The translations under genes and the position numbers were made by a program. From Pseudomonadota bacterium (GTDB taxonomy: Bacteria > Pseudomonadota > Gammaproteobacteria > Burkholderiales > Rhodocyclaceae): 12,194 bases of DNA. How positions within the stretch are numbered: position 1 is the stretch's first letter; every line of letters begins with the position of its first letter. Where the stretch lies: contig WRJU01000216.1 in the NCBI GenBank assembly GCA_009778425.1, positions 1 through 12,194 on the forward strand, in the 5' to 3' direction. Below the pieces are notes generated by a model. The model did no database searches. It was not told the origin of the DNA and saw only the letters and a program-made list of their open reading frames with translations. Below, piece by piece: positions 1 through 6,754 of this stretch.

Positions 1-287
1 GGATAAAAGTTGATCCAGCGCGCGACGATTTCAGAACCCGCCTCGTCGCGCAGACGGGCCAGCAACTGGCGGCGTGGCCGGGTCACTTCACATGAAAGCA
101 CTTCGGCTTCGATCTGCACGCTCGCGCCAACCTGCGCTTGCCCGATGGGGGTGAGGCGCGTTTCGTCCTCGTAGCGCAGGGGCAGGTGAAGAATGAGGTC
201 TTCAGGCCGATGGATGTCGAGCCGGGCCAGCAGGCTTGCCTGTCGGCTCCCCTTGGCTGGCCATCGAACGGCCCCGGTTTCGGACAT
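1..287 (-). CDS. recG: ATP-dependent DNA helicase RecG, N-terminal part (cut by window edge)
   Basis: About 95 N-terminal residues are visible and the rest lies off the window. RecG is a superfamily 2 helicase that regresses stalled replication forks and branch-migrates Holliday junctions. The visible part holds the start of the wedge/OB region: a leucine-rich stretch (SLLARLDIHRPEDLILHLPL) followed by RYEDETRLTPI, the typical beginning of proteobacterial RecG, and then a beta-rich segment (VQIEAEVLSCEV). The ATG at 287 is the first good start and lies 7 nt past the ridA stop, so the two genes are probably co-transcribed. The helicase motifs cannot be checked here. The family call rests on the N-terminal signature alone, which I consider strong. 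Confidence 0.85.
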   Translation of the reverse strand, partial: MSETGAVRWPAKGSRQASLLARLDIHRPEDLILHLPLRYEDETRLTPIGQAQVGASVQIEAEVLSCEVTRPRRQLLARLRDEAGSEIVARWINFY

Positions 288-294
288 GCCGGGA

Positions 295-675
295 TCAGCC
301 GAGAAAGAGAATGGCGTCGGCCTCGATCAACGCGCCTCGCGGCAGTTCCTTTACGCCTACGGCGGCACGGGCCGGGTAAGGCTCGGTGAAATAGCGCGCC
401 ATAATTTCATTGACCTTGCCGAAATGCCCGAGGTCGGTCAAATAAAGGGTCACGCGCGCGACCTGCGCGAGCGAGCCGTCTGCGGCTTCGGCAACCGCTT
501 TCAGGTTTTCAAATACCTGGACGGCCTGCGCCTCGAATCCCTCGGCCAGTAGCCCAGATTCCGGCACGAGGCCAATCTGGCCGGAAAAATAAACGGTATC
601 GCCAACCCTTACCGCTTGCGAATAAACGCCAATGGCAGCGGGAGCGTTGGAAGTGGAAATGATTTTGCGGCTCAT
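295..675 (-). CDS. ridA: RidA/YjgF/UK114 family enamine/imine deaminase
   Basis: This 126-residue protein has the full usual length of the family. RidA trimers hydrolyse reactive 2-aminoacrylate and related enamines/imines, which arise from PLP enzymes such as threonine dehydratase, to the keto acid and ammonia in the cytosol. Visible signatures are the N-terminal NAPAAIGVYSQA (Tyr18), the SGQIG loop at 31-35, and YPARAAVGVKELPRGALIEAD near the C-terminus. That last stretch contains Arg103 and Glu118, which match the catalytic Arg/Glu pair of RidA. An SD-like CCGGAG lies about 10 nt before the ATG. The gene sits between a terminator (710-736) and recG. Because the terminator ends only about 35 nt upstream of the start, the ridA promoter must overlap that hairpin or the end of fliW, or else ridA depends on readthrough. 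Confidence 0.93.
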   Translation of the reverse strand: MSRKIISTSNAPAAIGVYSQAVRVGDTVYFSGQIGLVPESGLLAEGFEAQAVQVFENLKAVAEAADGSLAQVARVTLYLTDLGHFGKVNEIMARYFTEPYPARAAVGVKELPRGALIEADAILFLG

Positions 676-709
676 GCCCGGACTCCGGAGAAAGACGACA
701 TCAAATTAA

Positions 710-736
710 AAGGGGCGCGGGTTTTCCGCGCCCCTT
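710..736 (-). terminator. Intrinsic terminator after fliW
   Basis: A perfect 11-bp GC-rich stem (AAGGGGCGCGG at 710-720 against CCGCGCCCCTT at 726-736) encloses a 5-nt loop. Read on the minus strand, the stem is followed by a T-rich run (TTTTAATTTG). It begins 21 nt past the fliW stop, so it is well placed to end the DUF2802-SPOR-fliW transcript. The plus strand lacks a matching T-run. Confidence 0.88.
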
Positions 737-757
737 GGAATGATAGCCGACTGCGCT

Positions 758-1192
758 TTAACCGCGCACACGCAAAATGATGTCGCAACTGCCCTTGTCG
801 ATCACTTTTTGCAGACCGCGCTGCTGCCGGATGTTGATGATGACCGGCGCCATGAAATTGGCGCGCAGACCGGCGCTGGTTGGCGCCTCGTCGCCCTTGC
901 GGATGATAACGGCGACCACGGCATCCTCCGGGCGGGACAGGCGCAATGCCTTCTCCTCTTCATCCGAGAGCGGAAACTCGTAGGTAATACCGAGTTGTTC
1001 CGGCCCGGCGAGCGAGAACATCACGCTGGCATCGTCTACGCTTTGAAGCAGGAAAACCTTGCCTTCGCCGCCTTCTTCATGCAGGAGCGCAAATCGGCGC
1101 AAATTTCCGAATCCCGGCAGCCCCGCCGGAAATTCGATGACTTTGTCGTCGGAAACTTCAACGGCGCCCAATACCGGATTTTCAATCTTCAT
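758..1192 (-). CDS. fliW: Flagellar assembly factor FliW
   Basis: This 144-residue protein matches the usual FliW size. FliW binds flagellin in the cytoplasm and, when free, sequesters the translational repressor CsrA, so flagellin synthesis is tied to its export. Visible family marks are FPAGLPGF (21-28), FLLQSVDD (47-54), the central YEFPLSDEEE stretch (71-80) and the C-terminal ANFMAPVIINIRQQRGLQKV (111-130). A GGGGGAG Shine-Dalgarno sequence lies 5 nt before the ATG. The gene lies 42 nt past the SPOR gene and is followed by a strong terminator, so it is the last gene of its operon. No flagellin or csrA gene is in the window, so the regulatory link is known for the family and inferred here. 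Confidence 0.92.
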   Translation of the reverse strand: MKIENPVLGAVEVSDDKVIEFPAGLPGFGNLRRFALLHEEGGEGKVFLLQSVDDASVMFSLAGPEQLGITYEFPLSDEEEKALRLSRPEDAVVAVIIRKGDEAPTSAGLRANFMAPVIINIRQQRGLQKVIDKGSCDIILRVRG

Positions 1193-1234
1193 ACAGACTC
1201 CCCCAACAGATTGAACGATCCGCGCGGGGACGGA

Positions 1235-1972
1235 TCATCTCGCGCGCCGCCGTGGTTTTGATTTTGCTTTGGGTTTCCCGTTTGCCTTCGCGGTTTTCTC
1301 CGGCGGCAACACGATTCCTTCCGCAATACCCCTCAGGCGATTACGCGCCGCCTCGGCCTCGCGCTTGTTACGAAAAGGCCCGACCACGACCCGCGATTGA
1401 ATGTGGGCGGGCAGGCCGAGTGCCGTAGTATTGTCAAATACCTTGCCGACATTATCTGTGTCATTGAACACGCCCAATTGAACAAAATACCCATTCGACA
1501 AAGAAACAGGTTTCACGGGCGCTGTGGCCGCCTTCTTCGGGGGATACTGTGGCGCGGCGGTCTGCGGCTCGGTTGCCTTCGGGATCTTCGTGTTTTGAGC
1601 CGTTCCGCCACTCACTAGGGGGATTGTGCTTGGCACAGGCTTGTTTTCTTTGGCTACGGGAGCGGGAACAGGGGTAGAAGTGGGAAGCTCTACAGGAGTG
1701 GGAACCTCTATGGAATCGGGAGCAGGAACTTCGACAGGTTCACTGGCCGTTTGCGCGGTTGTTTCTTTGGACAGAGCAGGGGGTTCGGCCTGCGGCGCGG
1801 GTACATCGGGCTGCACCAGGTCGGCATTTTCGGGTTCGGATGGCGGCGGGTCGCCATCTCCAAACCACAACACGACCAGCAACAGGATCAGTGCCGCCGT
1901 TACGGCCCACCCCGCCCGCTTCAAGGCCGTCCGGCGAGGATCGACAGAAAACGAAACCCTGCGCCGCCTCAT
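1235..1972 (-). CDS. SPOR-domain, single-pass membrane protein
   Basis: 245 residues from the chosen ATG at 1972. SPOR domains bind peptidoglycan stripped of stem peptides, mostly at division sites. Layout: a basic cytoplasmic tip (MRRRRVSF), a transmembrane helix at about 20-37, then a Pro/Thr/Glu-rich linker with repeated EVPxP-like units (about 40-155). A SPOR domain follows at about 160-224 (NGYFVQLGVF... VVVGPF... AARNRL), then a very basic tail at 227-245 (KPKAKSKPRRRAR). The 1972 start is chosen because it overlaps the upstream stop as ATGA and begins directly at the basic/TM segment; a longer in-frame start would run 72 nt into the upstream gene. No FtsN-specific feature is seen, so I leave it unnamed. 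Its neighbours suggest a link to the cell envelope or the flagellar pole, which is inference. Confidence 0.85.
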   Translation of the reverse strand: MRRRRVSFSVDPRRTALKRAGWAVTAALILLLVVLWFGDGDPPPSEPENADLVQPDVPAPQAEPPALSKETTAQTASEPVEVPAPDSIEVPTPVELPTSTPVPAPVAKENKPVPSTIPLVSGGTAQNTKIPKATEPQTAAPQYPPKKAATAPVKPVSLSNGYFVQLGVFNDTDNVGKVFDNTTALGLPAHIQSRVVVGPFRNKREAEAARNRLRGIAEGIVLPPEKTAKANGKPKAKSKPRRRAR

Positions 1973-2562
1973 GTTGCCCCCCGTTGCCGACCCCGCGATG
2001 CCAGAGAAGCGACCAGGTCGGCTTCTGCACGGGTAATGCCGCAACGTGAGGCAATGACATCGGCCATGATTCCACGGCGCGCCAGCGCCAATGCTTCATC
2101 GTATTCGGGCGACATGTCCGGTTCTTGCGTCGTGAGAGGAGACGCGGTTTCGGCCTGAGCCGCTGGCGGACATTCCTCATTTGTACGCAAGGATCCGGTT
2201 TTTTTTTGCTGCGCTTCGACCATTTCCCGCAGAGTGCTGATTTCAAGCCGCAGGCGCTGTAACTCCAGTTCGATGGCAAAAGAATCGAGCGGTGCCGGAT
2301 TGATCGGAAGCTCTCTCTCTTTTTCGGGGGCAGAAATATCCGGCTGTTTATGCGAATAGACAGCGACGGTTATGTTGGATTTCGGCTCTTTTGCCGATAC
2401 AGGTTCGTAATTGAAAAGACCGTCGTCAAGATTTTTCGCCGTTTGTTTTTTCGTTGCAACCAAAACTGTCTGCCGACGAAACCCGGTACGCAGGGCACAA
2501 AGAAACTGCCAGCCGCCGTAGATCAACAGCAGCGCAATCAACCCATAGACCAATTGCCGCAT
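1969..2562 (-). CDS. DUF2802-containing membrane-anchored protein
   Basis: 197 residues: an N-terminal membrane helix at 5-22 (VYGLIALLLIYGGWQFL), a polar linker, a predicted coiled coil at about 93-120 (IELELQRLRLEISTLREMVE), and a C-terminal DUF2802-like segment at about 152-190. The last segment (EYDEALALARRGIMADVIA, then CGITRAEADLV) resembles a small helix-turn-helix. DUF2802 proteins are often found near chemotaxis and flagellar genes but their biochemical role is not established. A GGGAG Shine-Dalgarno lies 9 nt before the ATG. The stop overlaps the next gene's start by 4 nt (ATGA), which implies translational coupling with the SPOR protein. As first gene of the group, it should have its promoter within the AT-rich stretch 2563-2880. 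Confidence 0.78.
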   Translation of the reverse strand: MRQLVYGLIALLLIYGGWQFLCALRTGFRRQTVLVATKKQTAKNLDDGLFNYEPVSAKEPKSNITVAVYSHKQPDISAPEKERELPINPAPLDSFAIELELQRLRLEISTLREMVEAQQKKTGSLRTNEECPPAAQAETASPLTTQEPDMSPEYDEALALARRGIMADVIASRCGITRAEADLVASLASRGRQRGAT

Positions 2563-2896
2563 GACCCGCTACTCCCTAACAAGAGAACAGGATATTTACA
2601 ATGAGATGATACCTTACTTTTACCAGGCATTTACGTGATGAACACATTAATAATACTGCCCTTTTTCTGCAAAAAACCGCTTCCCGCTTACTTTTTTCCC
2701 CTCTTTTTTGCTATCTGGCGCGACAGGAGAAAGGCGCTCATATATGAAACTTTTGAGCTGCATTGTCTCGCATTGAGGTTATCCATGCCTAAACTATGCA
2801 GCACAACAACGGGCGTGGTTGCGAGGCCGAATAATTTATCGTTTCGCAGGAAATCGGGCTTTTACGAGAGGCGGCATTGTTTGATTCAAGGGATGT
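2563..2896. other. AT-rich intergenic region without a supported gene
   Basis: About 330 bp between the DUF2802 start and the riboswitch remnant. It should hold the promoter of the minus-strand DUF2802-SPOR-fliW group, but I cannot point to a convincing -35/-10 pair. Short open frames exist on both strands (a 32-residue one on the minus strand starts near 2786). None shows a Shine-Dalgarno sequence plus recognisable protein character, so I call none of them a gene. Confidence 0.5.
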
Positions 2897-2953
2897 TGCG
2901 GCAGGTCTCCTGGCTCTCGGGTCTGCGCGCCCTGCTTGCCTTCCCGGACCACA
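2897..2953 (-). promoter_or_regulatory. Cobalamin riboswitch, 3' part only (truncated)
   Basis: On the minus strand the segment reads AACTGTGGTCCGGGAAGG, then a GC-rich stretch, then GAGCCAGGAGACCTGCCG. The sequence GCCAGGAGACCTGCC (2900-2914) is the conserved B12 box of adenosylcobalamin riboswitches, and CGGGAAGG (2939-2946) is the preceding conserved element at the expected spacing. The 5' half of the aptamer (the box near CCGGTG and the CCCGCAACTGTAA-like core) should lie just upstream. That DNA is instead a hairpin repeat and the end of azoR. No cobalamin-related gene follows within the window. I read this as a broken remnant, not a working switch. Motif recognition is strong; loss of function is inferred. 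Confidence 0.75.
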
Positions 2954-2990
2954 GTTGAGCTTTGCTACGCTCAACCCGACTTTGCGGGCT
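2954..2990. repeat. Paired small hairpins at the azoR 3' end
   Basis: The main hairpin has 7-bp arms (GTTGAGC at 2954-2960, GCTCAAC at 2969-2975) and an 8-nt loop. Next to it is a 4-bp arm pair on the minus strand, CCCG...CGGG, and GCGTAG occurs twice. The look is that of a dispersed palindromic repeat, as found between genes in many proteobacteria. It may end azoR transcripts, although no T-run follows. It sits exactly where the riboswitch homology stops. Confidence 0.5.
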
Positions 2991-2994
2991 ACGC

Positions 2995-3540
2995 TTACTG
3001 CCGCCGTTCTTCAATGATGTGCATCGTAATCTCCGCGATGGTTCGCTCGGCTTGGGCGAGTGCCCGAGCGCGATGATCGGCTGAAATGTCGACACCCTCA
3101 GCACGGACGACGTCGACCTCGGTGATGCCGAGCATGCGGAAAACCGCGCGCAGATAGGGCTCGACGAAATCCGCCTCAGGCTCATTATGGAATCCGCCAC
3201 TCGCATAGGCAGCCACTACCCGACGACCGCCAGCAAGACCCTGCGGTCGCCCATCGGATGCGTAACAAAAGGTTTTCCCTGGTACGACGATGGCATCGAT
3301 CCAGGACTTGAGACGTGACGGTACGCCAAGATTGTACATAGGCGCACCGATAACGATGGTATCGGAAGTGAGGAATTGATCTACGCAAGCGCCAATCGTT
3401 TCAGGTGTCTCGATCGAAAGGTCATGATAGATCACTGGCTCGTTACCTTGCGCCGTGAGCGTAGCGACGATGGCGGCGGTTAACTTCCGGGAGATCGACT
3501 TCTCGCCCTGAATGCTGGAATCGATATGCAAGATGGTCAT
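2995..3540 (-). CDS. azoR: FMN-dependent NADH-azoreductase family protein
   Basis: 181 residues in the flavodoxin-like fold of AzoR, a cytosolic FMN enzyme that reduces azo bonds and quinones with NAD(P)H. Visible: the N-terminal strand and phosphate loop (ILHIDSSIQGEKSISRKL), the FMN-binding PMYN motif at 67-70 in GAPMYNLGVPSRLKSWIDAI, the SGGFH loop at 114-118, and ITEVDVVRAEGV near the end. The first ATG (3546) lies only 1 nt from AGGAG, whereas the ATG at 3540 has a 7-nt spacing, so I chose 3540. The protein is about 20 residues shorter than E. coli AzoR, mainly in the segment between the second strand and PMYN. It is divergent from the AraC-type gene, which is the likely regulator. The natural substrate is unknown, and a general quinone reductase role is equally possible. 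Confidence 0.88.
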   Translation of the reverse strand: MTILHIDSSIQGEKSISRKLTAAIVATLTAQGNEPVIYHDLSIETPETIGACVDQFLTSDTIVIGAPMYNLGVPSRLKSWIDAIVVPGKTFCYASDGRPQGLAGGRRVVAAYASGGFHNEPEADFVEPYLRAVFRMLGITEVDVVRAEGVDISADHRARALAQAERTIAEITMHIIEERRQ

Positions 3541-3631
3541 CGTCATACTCCTTTCGCTGTGGCGGTCGTTCGCCTGTGGTGATGGAACGATACTAGCCAG
3601 AAGCCGAACGGTATATTATCGGTAATATGCC
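3541..3631. promoter_or_regulatory. Divergent azoR/araC-type control region with palindrome
   Basis: An 86-bp gap separates two divergent starts. GGTATATTA (3610-3618) and TAATATGCC (3623-3631) form an inverted repeat with 8 of 9 matching positions and a TCGG spacer. Its right arm covers the AraC-type gene's proposed ATG, and its left arm contains a possible -10 (TATATT at 3613-3618). A site here could let a regulator block its own transcription or translation. AraC proteins usually bind direct repeats, so the binder is uncertain. Confidence 0.5.
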
Positions 3632-4403
3632 AAAAAATACGGAGTTCAGGCTAGATGAGATGATCGCATTCACCAATACCACCCGCATCGAAACGCACGA
3701 GTTGCATATTGCATCGCCGCACGCCCATGAGGAGGGTCAGTTCACCTTCGTAGAGCAGGGCGCTTTCAGCCTTGAGGTTGGCGGGCGTGTCTGGGCAGTC
3801 CCTGCAGGCAAGCTATATTGGATACCGGCTGGTGTTGTTCACGCCTCAACGTCACATGGTCGGGTTTGCGGCTGGCTGATGTTGGTTCCTCAAGAGTTGG
3901 CGCGGAATCTACCTGACGATGTTTGCGTGCTGAAAGCATCCCCGTTATTGCTAGCCGCTCTCGATCGCATGCGTTCGATTGCGCCGGAGGATGTCATGGC
4001 CGCGCCTCTCATGGAGATCATCGCTCTGGAGATTGCCTCCATCGGACGGGAAGCACCGGGGCTGACCCTTCCACGCTCACCAAGGATGCGCGATTGGGGG
4101 ATGCGCTTTCTTGCCAATCCCGATGCCAAGATTGGAACAGATCAGGCAGCAGCAGCCGTCGCAATGTCGCGCCGCTCCTTCACCAGACACTTCGTGCATG
4201 AAGTCGGCATGTCTTTCGCGCTCTGGAAGCGAGCGGTCATTGTGCATGTGGCCATCGCAAGGTTAGCGGACGGGATAAGCGTCAGCGACATAGCCTATGA
4301 CACCGGCTATGAAAACGTCAGCGCTTTCATAGCCATGTTCAAGGCTTCGTGCGGCAGTCCACCGCGCGCTTTCCAGAAGAACCTGCGACTCCATCCACGC
4401 TGA
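3627..4403 (+). CDS. AraC-family transcriptional regulator (cupin plus HTH)
   Basis: 258 residues. The N-terminal half is a cupin-like sensor: SPHAHEEGQFTFVEQG at 30-45 (His32, His34) and VPAGKLYWIPAGVVHAS at 58-74. The C-terminal part is the AraC DNA-binding domain, with a first helix-turn-helix near 171-192 (AAAAVAMSRRSFTRHFVHEVG) and a second near 217-241 (SVSDIAYDTGYENVSAFIAMFK) ending in SPPRAF. This pattern is that of NimR/YeaM-like regulators, which often control a divergent neighbour, here azoR. No clear Shine-Dalgarno precedes the ATG at 3627. Met12 at 3660 is a possible alternative start, and would put the palindrome wholly in the leader. The inducing signal cannot be read from the sequence. 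Confidence 0.88.
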   Translation: MPKNTEFRLDEMIAFTNTTRIETHELHIASPHAHEEGQFTFVEQGAFSLEVGGRVWAVPAGKLYWIPAGVVHASTSHGRVCGWLMLVPQELARNLPDDVCVLKASPLLLAALDRMRSIAPEDVMAAPLMEIIALEIASIGREAPGLTLPRSPRMRDWGMRFLANPDAKIGTDQAAAAVAMSRRSFTRHFVHEVGMSFALWKRAVIVHVAIARLADGISVSDIAYDTGYENVSAFIAMFKASCGSPPRAFQKNLRLHPR

Positions 4404-4413
4404 ACTGTTGGTT

Positions 4414-4433
4414 GCATCGGTGTTTGTCGATGC
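4414..4433. terminator. Weak hairpin between convergent genes
   Basis: GCATCG (4414-4419) and CGATGC (4428-4433) form a 6-bp stem with an 8-nt loop in the 56-bp gap between the stops of the AraC-type gene and abiEii. No T-run follows on either strand, so it is a poor intrinsic terminator at best. Confidence 0.3.
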
Positions 4434-4459
4434 TCGCGGCTGAGGGAGTGGATGTAAGA

Positions 4460-5317
4460 CTATGGTTCCAAGTGCATAAAAAAGGTATTTCGGACTACTG
4501 ACGCACCAGCATCAACATCGAACTTTGGCTGCCCCGGCCGTAACAGCGTGTCCATATCCCGGCGAAAAGCCGAATTACCCAGTCGCACATCAAGCAGTTC
4601 ATTGGCCTCGTTCCTCCCCAAGCGCGTCCCCTCTTTCTCCAGATACCATGTAAAGGCTTCCATTGCTTTGGCGCTGTCTACTGGGTAAGGTGTAAGGTCA
4701 GCTTCGCTGAGTTGCACGGCATGGAAAAGATCGAAGAGGTCACGTCCCTGAGTGCGCTGCATCAGTGCCCGCATCTTGGTTCCCAGCATTTCGTTGATGT
4801 CGTAGGAGCAGACCTCCGCTCGAAGGCTTTCGCCTTCGTCGTCCAAGGTATCTATCTTGACGCTGACCAATGGGTAGAGCGACTTGCTTTCGTTGAGGTT
4901 GACCTCGACTTTGATGGTTTCCTCGCGCTGCAAACCTAATGGGATAAAGCGGTAGGCAGTTCGCAGAATCTTCGATGGCTGCAACACGTTACGGATCGCC
5001 AGCCAGGCATCCGCAATCAGCGAATCAGTTGGCCGCCCTAGCACAGGCGTCAACACGCGGCGTAGATGCTGATCCAGCGCGTCAGCCTCCATCGCCTTGA
5101 CGAGCACCAGGTCGATGTCTTCCGAATAACGCATGGCTGGCGCCAGATGCGCTTTGTGCAGGATCGTGCCGCCACGCATCGCCAAGTGCTCTCCCAACAC
5201 AGGATCGGAAAAAATGGCGGCGACGCCGCGCGACAATCTCAAGTCTTGCTCGATCTGGCTGCGCTTGGGCCATGGCGCATGTGCTTGCCAAGCCGTCAGG
5301 TGGGTTTGCAGGATCAC
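4460..5317 (-). CDS. abiEii: AbiEii-type nucleotidyltransferase toxin
   Basis: 285 residues from a GTG start that overlaps the antitoxin stop (GTGA). AbiEii proteins are DUF1814-type nucleotidyltransferases that act as bacteriostatic toxins of type IV toxin-antitoxin systems; several of them stop growth by modifying tRNA. Visible motifs are MRGGTILHKAHL at 47-58, the catalytic SEDIDL at 65-70 (Asp67 and Asp69), a central beta segment ETIKVEVNLNE (133-143), and MLGTKMRALMQRTQGRDLFDL at 177-197 (Lys181, Arg192, Asp193, Asp196). These are the conserved motifs of the family in the expected order. No catalytic residue appears lost, so the toxin is probably active. It is translationally coupled behind its antitoxin, as is usual. 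Known AbiE systems also cause phage abortive infection; that role here is inference. Confidence 0.9.
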   Translation of the reverse strand: MILQTHLTAWQAHAPWPKRSQIEQDLRLSRGVAAIFSDPVLGEHLAMRGGTILHKAHLAPAMRYSEDIDLVLVKAMEADALDQHLRRVLTPVLGRPTDSLIADAWLAIRNVLQPSKILRTAYRFIPLGLQREETIKVEVNLNESKSLYPLVSVKIDTLDDEGESLRAEVCSYDINEMLGTKMRALMQRTQGRDLFDLFHAVQLSEADLTPYPVDSAKAMEAFTWYLEKEGTRLGRNEANELLDVRLGNSAFRRDMDTLLRPGQPKFDVDAGASVVRNTFFMHLEP

Positions 5318-6129
5318 GTGTTGGCACTCTCCAAATAGGCAGGCAAAGTCACTTTGAAGGCAGCATCGATGTCATGTGGCGTGGCTCGCGTTTGCCCGCG
5401 CTCCAGTGGGACAAGACGTTGCGGCTTGTCGTGCAACCATGCGGCAATTTGCGAGGCCAAGGCGTTTTGGCCATCCAATGCCAACAGGGCTCCGAGGCGC
5501 TGAGCGGTTGGGATTCCCAGCATCGCATTCATTGCCTCGACCATGCCTTCTGGCGTGCAAGACGCCCATAACTCCCGCAGTACCTCACGGACACGGGCTA
5601 TGCCGCCAACAAGGGCAGCCCGCTCCACCAGTTCAAGCGCCGTTAGTTCCGGGGAACCGACCTTGAAGCGCCCATCCGATGTTTCATGCCAGCGCGTCGG
5701 CATGCTTTCGGTCTTGATGCGGGTTAGGAACACCACATCATGGCGACCGACCGTAATTGAGAGTCGACGCTTGGGTACCATGATCTGCGTCTGCATCACA
5801 GCGTAGGGTGATGCGCCGTAGGCTTCGGCAGCACTGAGCAGCGAGACGTAGTAGGGAATGCCCAGCGTCTTGCTCATGTAGCGATCCAGCCAGACCTCCA
5901 GAGGTGGGGCACCCGCAATGGCGTACTGTAACGGCACGATGAGCCAGTGGTCAGAACCACGGGACAGGCGAACCAACCGACCTCGCCGTTGCTGGCGATG
6001 CAAGGCTTGGCGCAGGGCTTCCGTGCTTGAGCCAGGCAGTGCTGCACGAATGTCTTGGGTGCTCAGGTTCAGCTTTCCAAAGCGCTCGGCTTCGTCGAGA
6101 ACAGTGGATAAGGAGTTGGAGGTGGCCAT
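5314..6129 (-). CDS. abiEi: AbiEi-family antitoxin / autorepressor
   Basis: 271 residues. AbiEi antitoxins oppose AbiEii without stable complex formation and repress their own operon by binding inverted repeats with an N-terminal winged helix. Here residues 8-65 look like that domain (DEAERFGKLNLSTQDIRAAL, then RLVRLSRGSDHWLIVP). The middle holds the typical IPYYVSLLSAAEAYGASPYAVM (91-112), and the C-terminal half contains SPELTALELVERAALVGGIARV. No Shine-Dalgarno precedes the ATG at 6129. A TATATT -10-like hexamer at 6154-6159 (minus strand) would give a leader of only about 17 nt. Interleaved inverted repeats lie directly upstream (6136-6184). The gene overlaps abiEii by 4 nt. Confidence 0.87.
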   Translation of the reverse strand: MATSNSLSTVLDEAERFGKLNLSTQDIRAALPGSSTEALRQALHRQQRRGRLVRLSRGSDHWLIVPLQYAIAGAPPLEVWLDRYMSKTLGIPYYVSLLSAAEAYGASPYAVMQTQIMVPKRRLSITVGRHDVVFLTRIKTESMPTRWHETSDGRFKVGSPELTALELVERAALVGGIARVREVLRELWASCTPEGMVEAMNAMLGIPTAQRLGALLALDGQNALASQIAAWLHDKPQRLVPLERGQTRATPHDIDAAFKVTLPAYLESANT

Positions 6130-6135
6130 GGGTTT

Positions 6136-6184
6136 GTATCAAATATTTCGCGCAATATAGCATTATTTGCGATACAACGCGAAA
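6136..6184. promoter_or_regulatory. Candidate abiE operator with two interleaved inverted repeats
   Basis: GTATCAAATA (6136-6145) faces TATTTGCGATAC (6164-6175); the arms match apart from an extra GC in the right arm. TTTCGCG (6146-6152) faces CGCGAAA (6178-6184) perfectly. The -10-like TATATT of the minus strand lies between them. The arrangement fits AbiEi negative autoregulation by binding inverted repeats at its promoter. Protein binding is inferred. Confidence 0.6.
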
Positions 6185-6754
6185 CGATTGCTACTCAGTC
6201 GTGGTAGCAAGTGATGTGGTTCCATGAAGTTGGACAGTTAGATGGGTGCAACCTCAAGGTCGGCAAATCGGATGGTTCAACTAACTTTCATGAAATATTC
6301 CATGTAACGCAAGTTATTGATTTTACATAAATTAAATGCTGTAAATGAATTCGAGTCGCTTGTCGGCTTGCTCCCAGGAATATCCGCCGTTACCGTTCCG
6401 TGAGCAACGCTGGTAACGTCGGTAGTGCTGAACATCGTCATCCTTGTCATGGCAAATAAAACTTGGCGCAGCTTTCTATTCGCAAGAGAGACGGTGGTTT
6501 ATGATGCAACCACGCTAAAAAAACGGCCCGTGGTCTATCGCAACTCTTCTGTCAACACTTGTCTTGCTCTTCGCTTTTTAGGATGGGGCAATCATCAAGC
6601 AGCTATTTTGAATGCTTGATCTGCGAGTAGGCCGTGGACATAAAAATGGACTAAAAAGTTACGGCTGCGTGCAGAAACCGGCTGAAACAACAAACTTGGT
6701 AAGCGCAGGAAAGGTGTAAAAACCTTTTACTATCAGCAGGCTGCGAGATGAGCC
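6185..6754. other. Gene-poor stretch between abiE and the att core
   Basis: About 570 bp with no protein I can support. A 64-codon open frame on the plus strand at 6425-6619 has no Shine-Dalgarno sequence and no recognisable domain. A weak hairpin (AAAGGT at 6710-6715 with ACCTTT at 6722-6727) is present. Two imperfectly inverted segments near 6222-6236 and 6273-6293 (CCATGAAGTTGGAC and GTTCAACTAACTTTCATG) could be the worn ends of a small mobile element, but no transposase remains. Confidence 0.35.

Noticed and set aside
1626..2036. Gly/Ser/Thr-rich plus-strand frame opposite the SPOR gene
   Set aside because: Its repetitive composition is the mirror of the Pro-rich linker of the SPOR protein; the minus-strand protein has a recognised domain.
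1973..2044. Longer start for the SPOR protein
   Set aside because: It would overlap the DUF2802 gene by 76 nt and add a non-hydrophobic, Arg/Cys-rich leader; the ATGA-overlap start at 1972 is normal for coupled genes.
2635..2958. 107-codon plus-strand open frame
   Set aside because: It is antisense to the conserved riboswitch segment and has no domain character or Shine-Dalgarno sequence.
2950..2960. ACAGTTG read as the core CGCAACTGT box of the riboswitch
   Set aside because: The match on the minus strand (CTCAACTGT) lacks the preceding CCCCG context and lies directly beside the GGGAAGG element, where a CCACTGTG-like element is expected instead, so it does not restore the missing 5' half.
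6425..6619. 64-codon open frame between abiE and the att core
   Set aside because: No ribosome site, no family resemblance and no supporting neighbours; likely chance.
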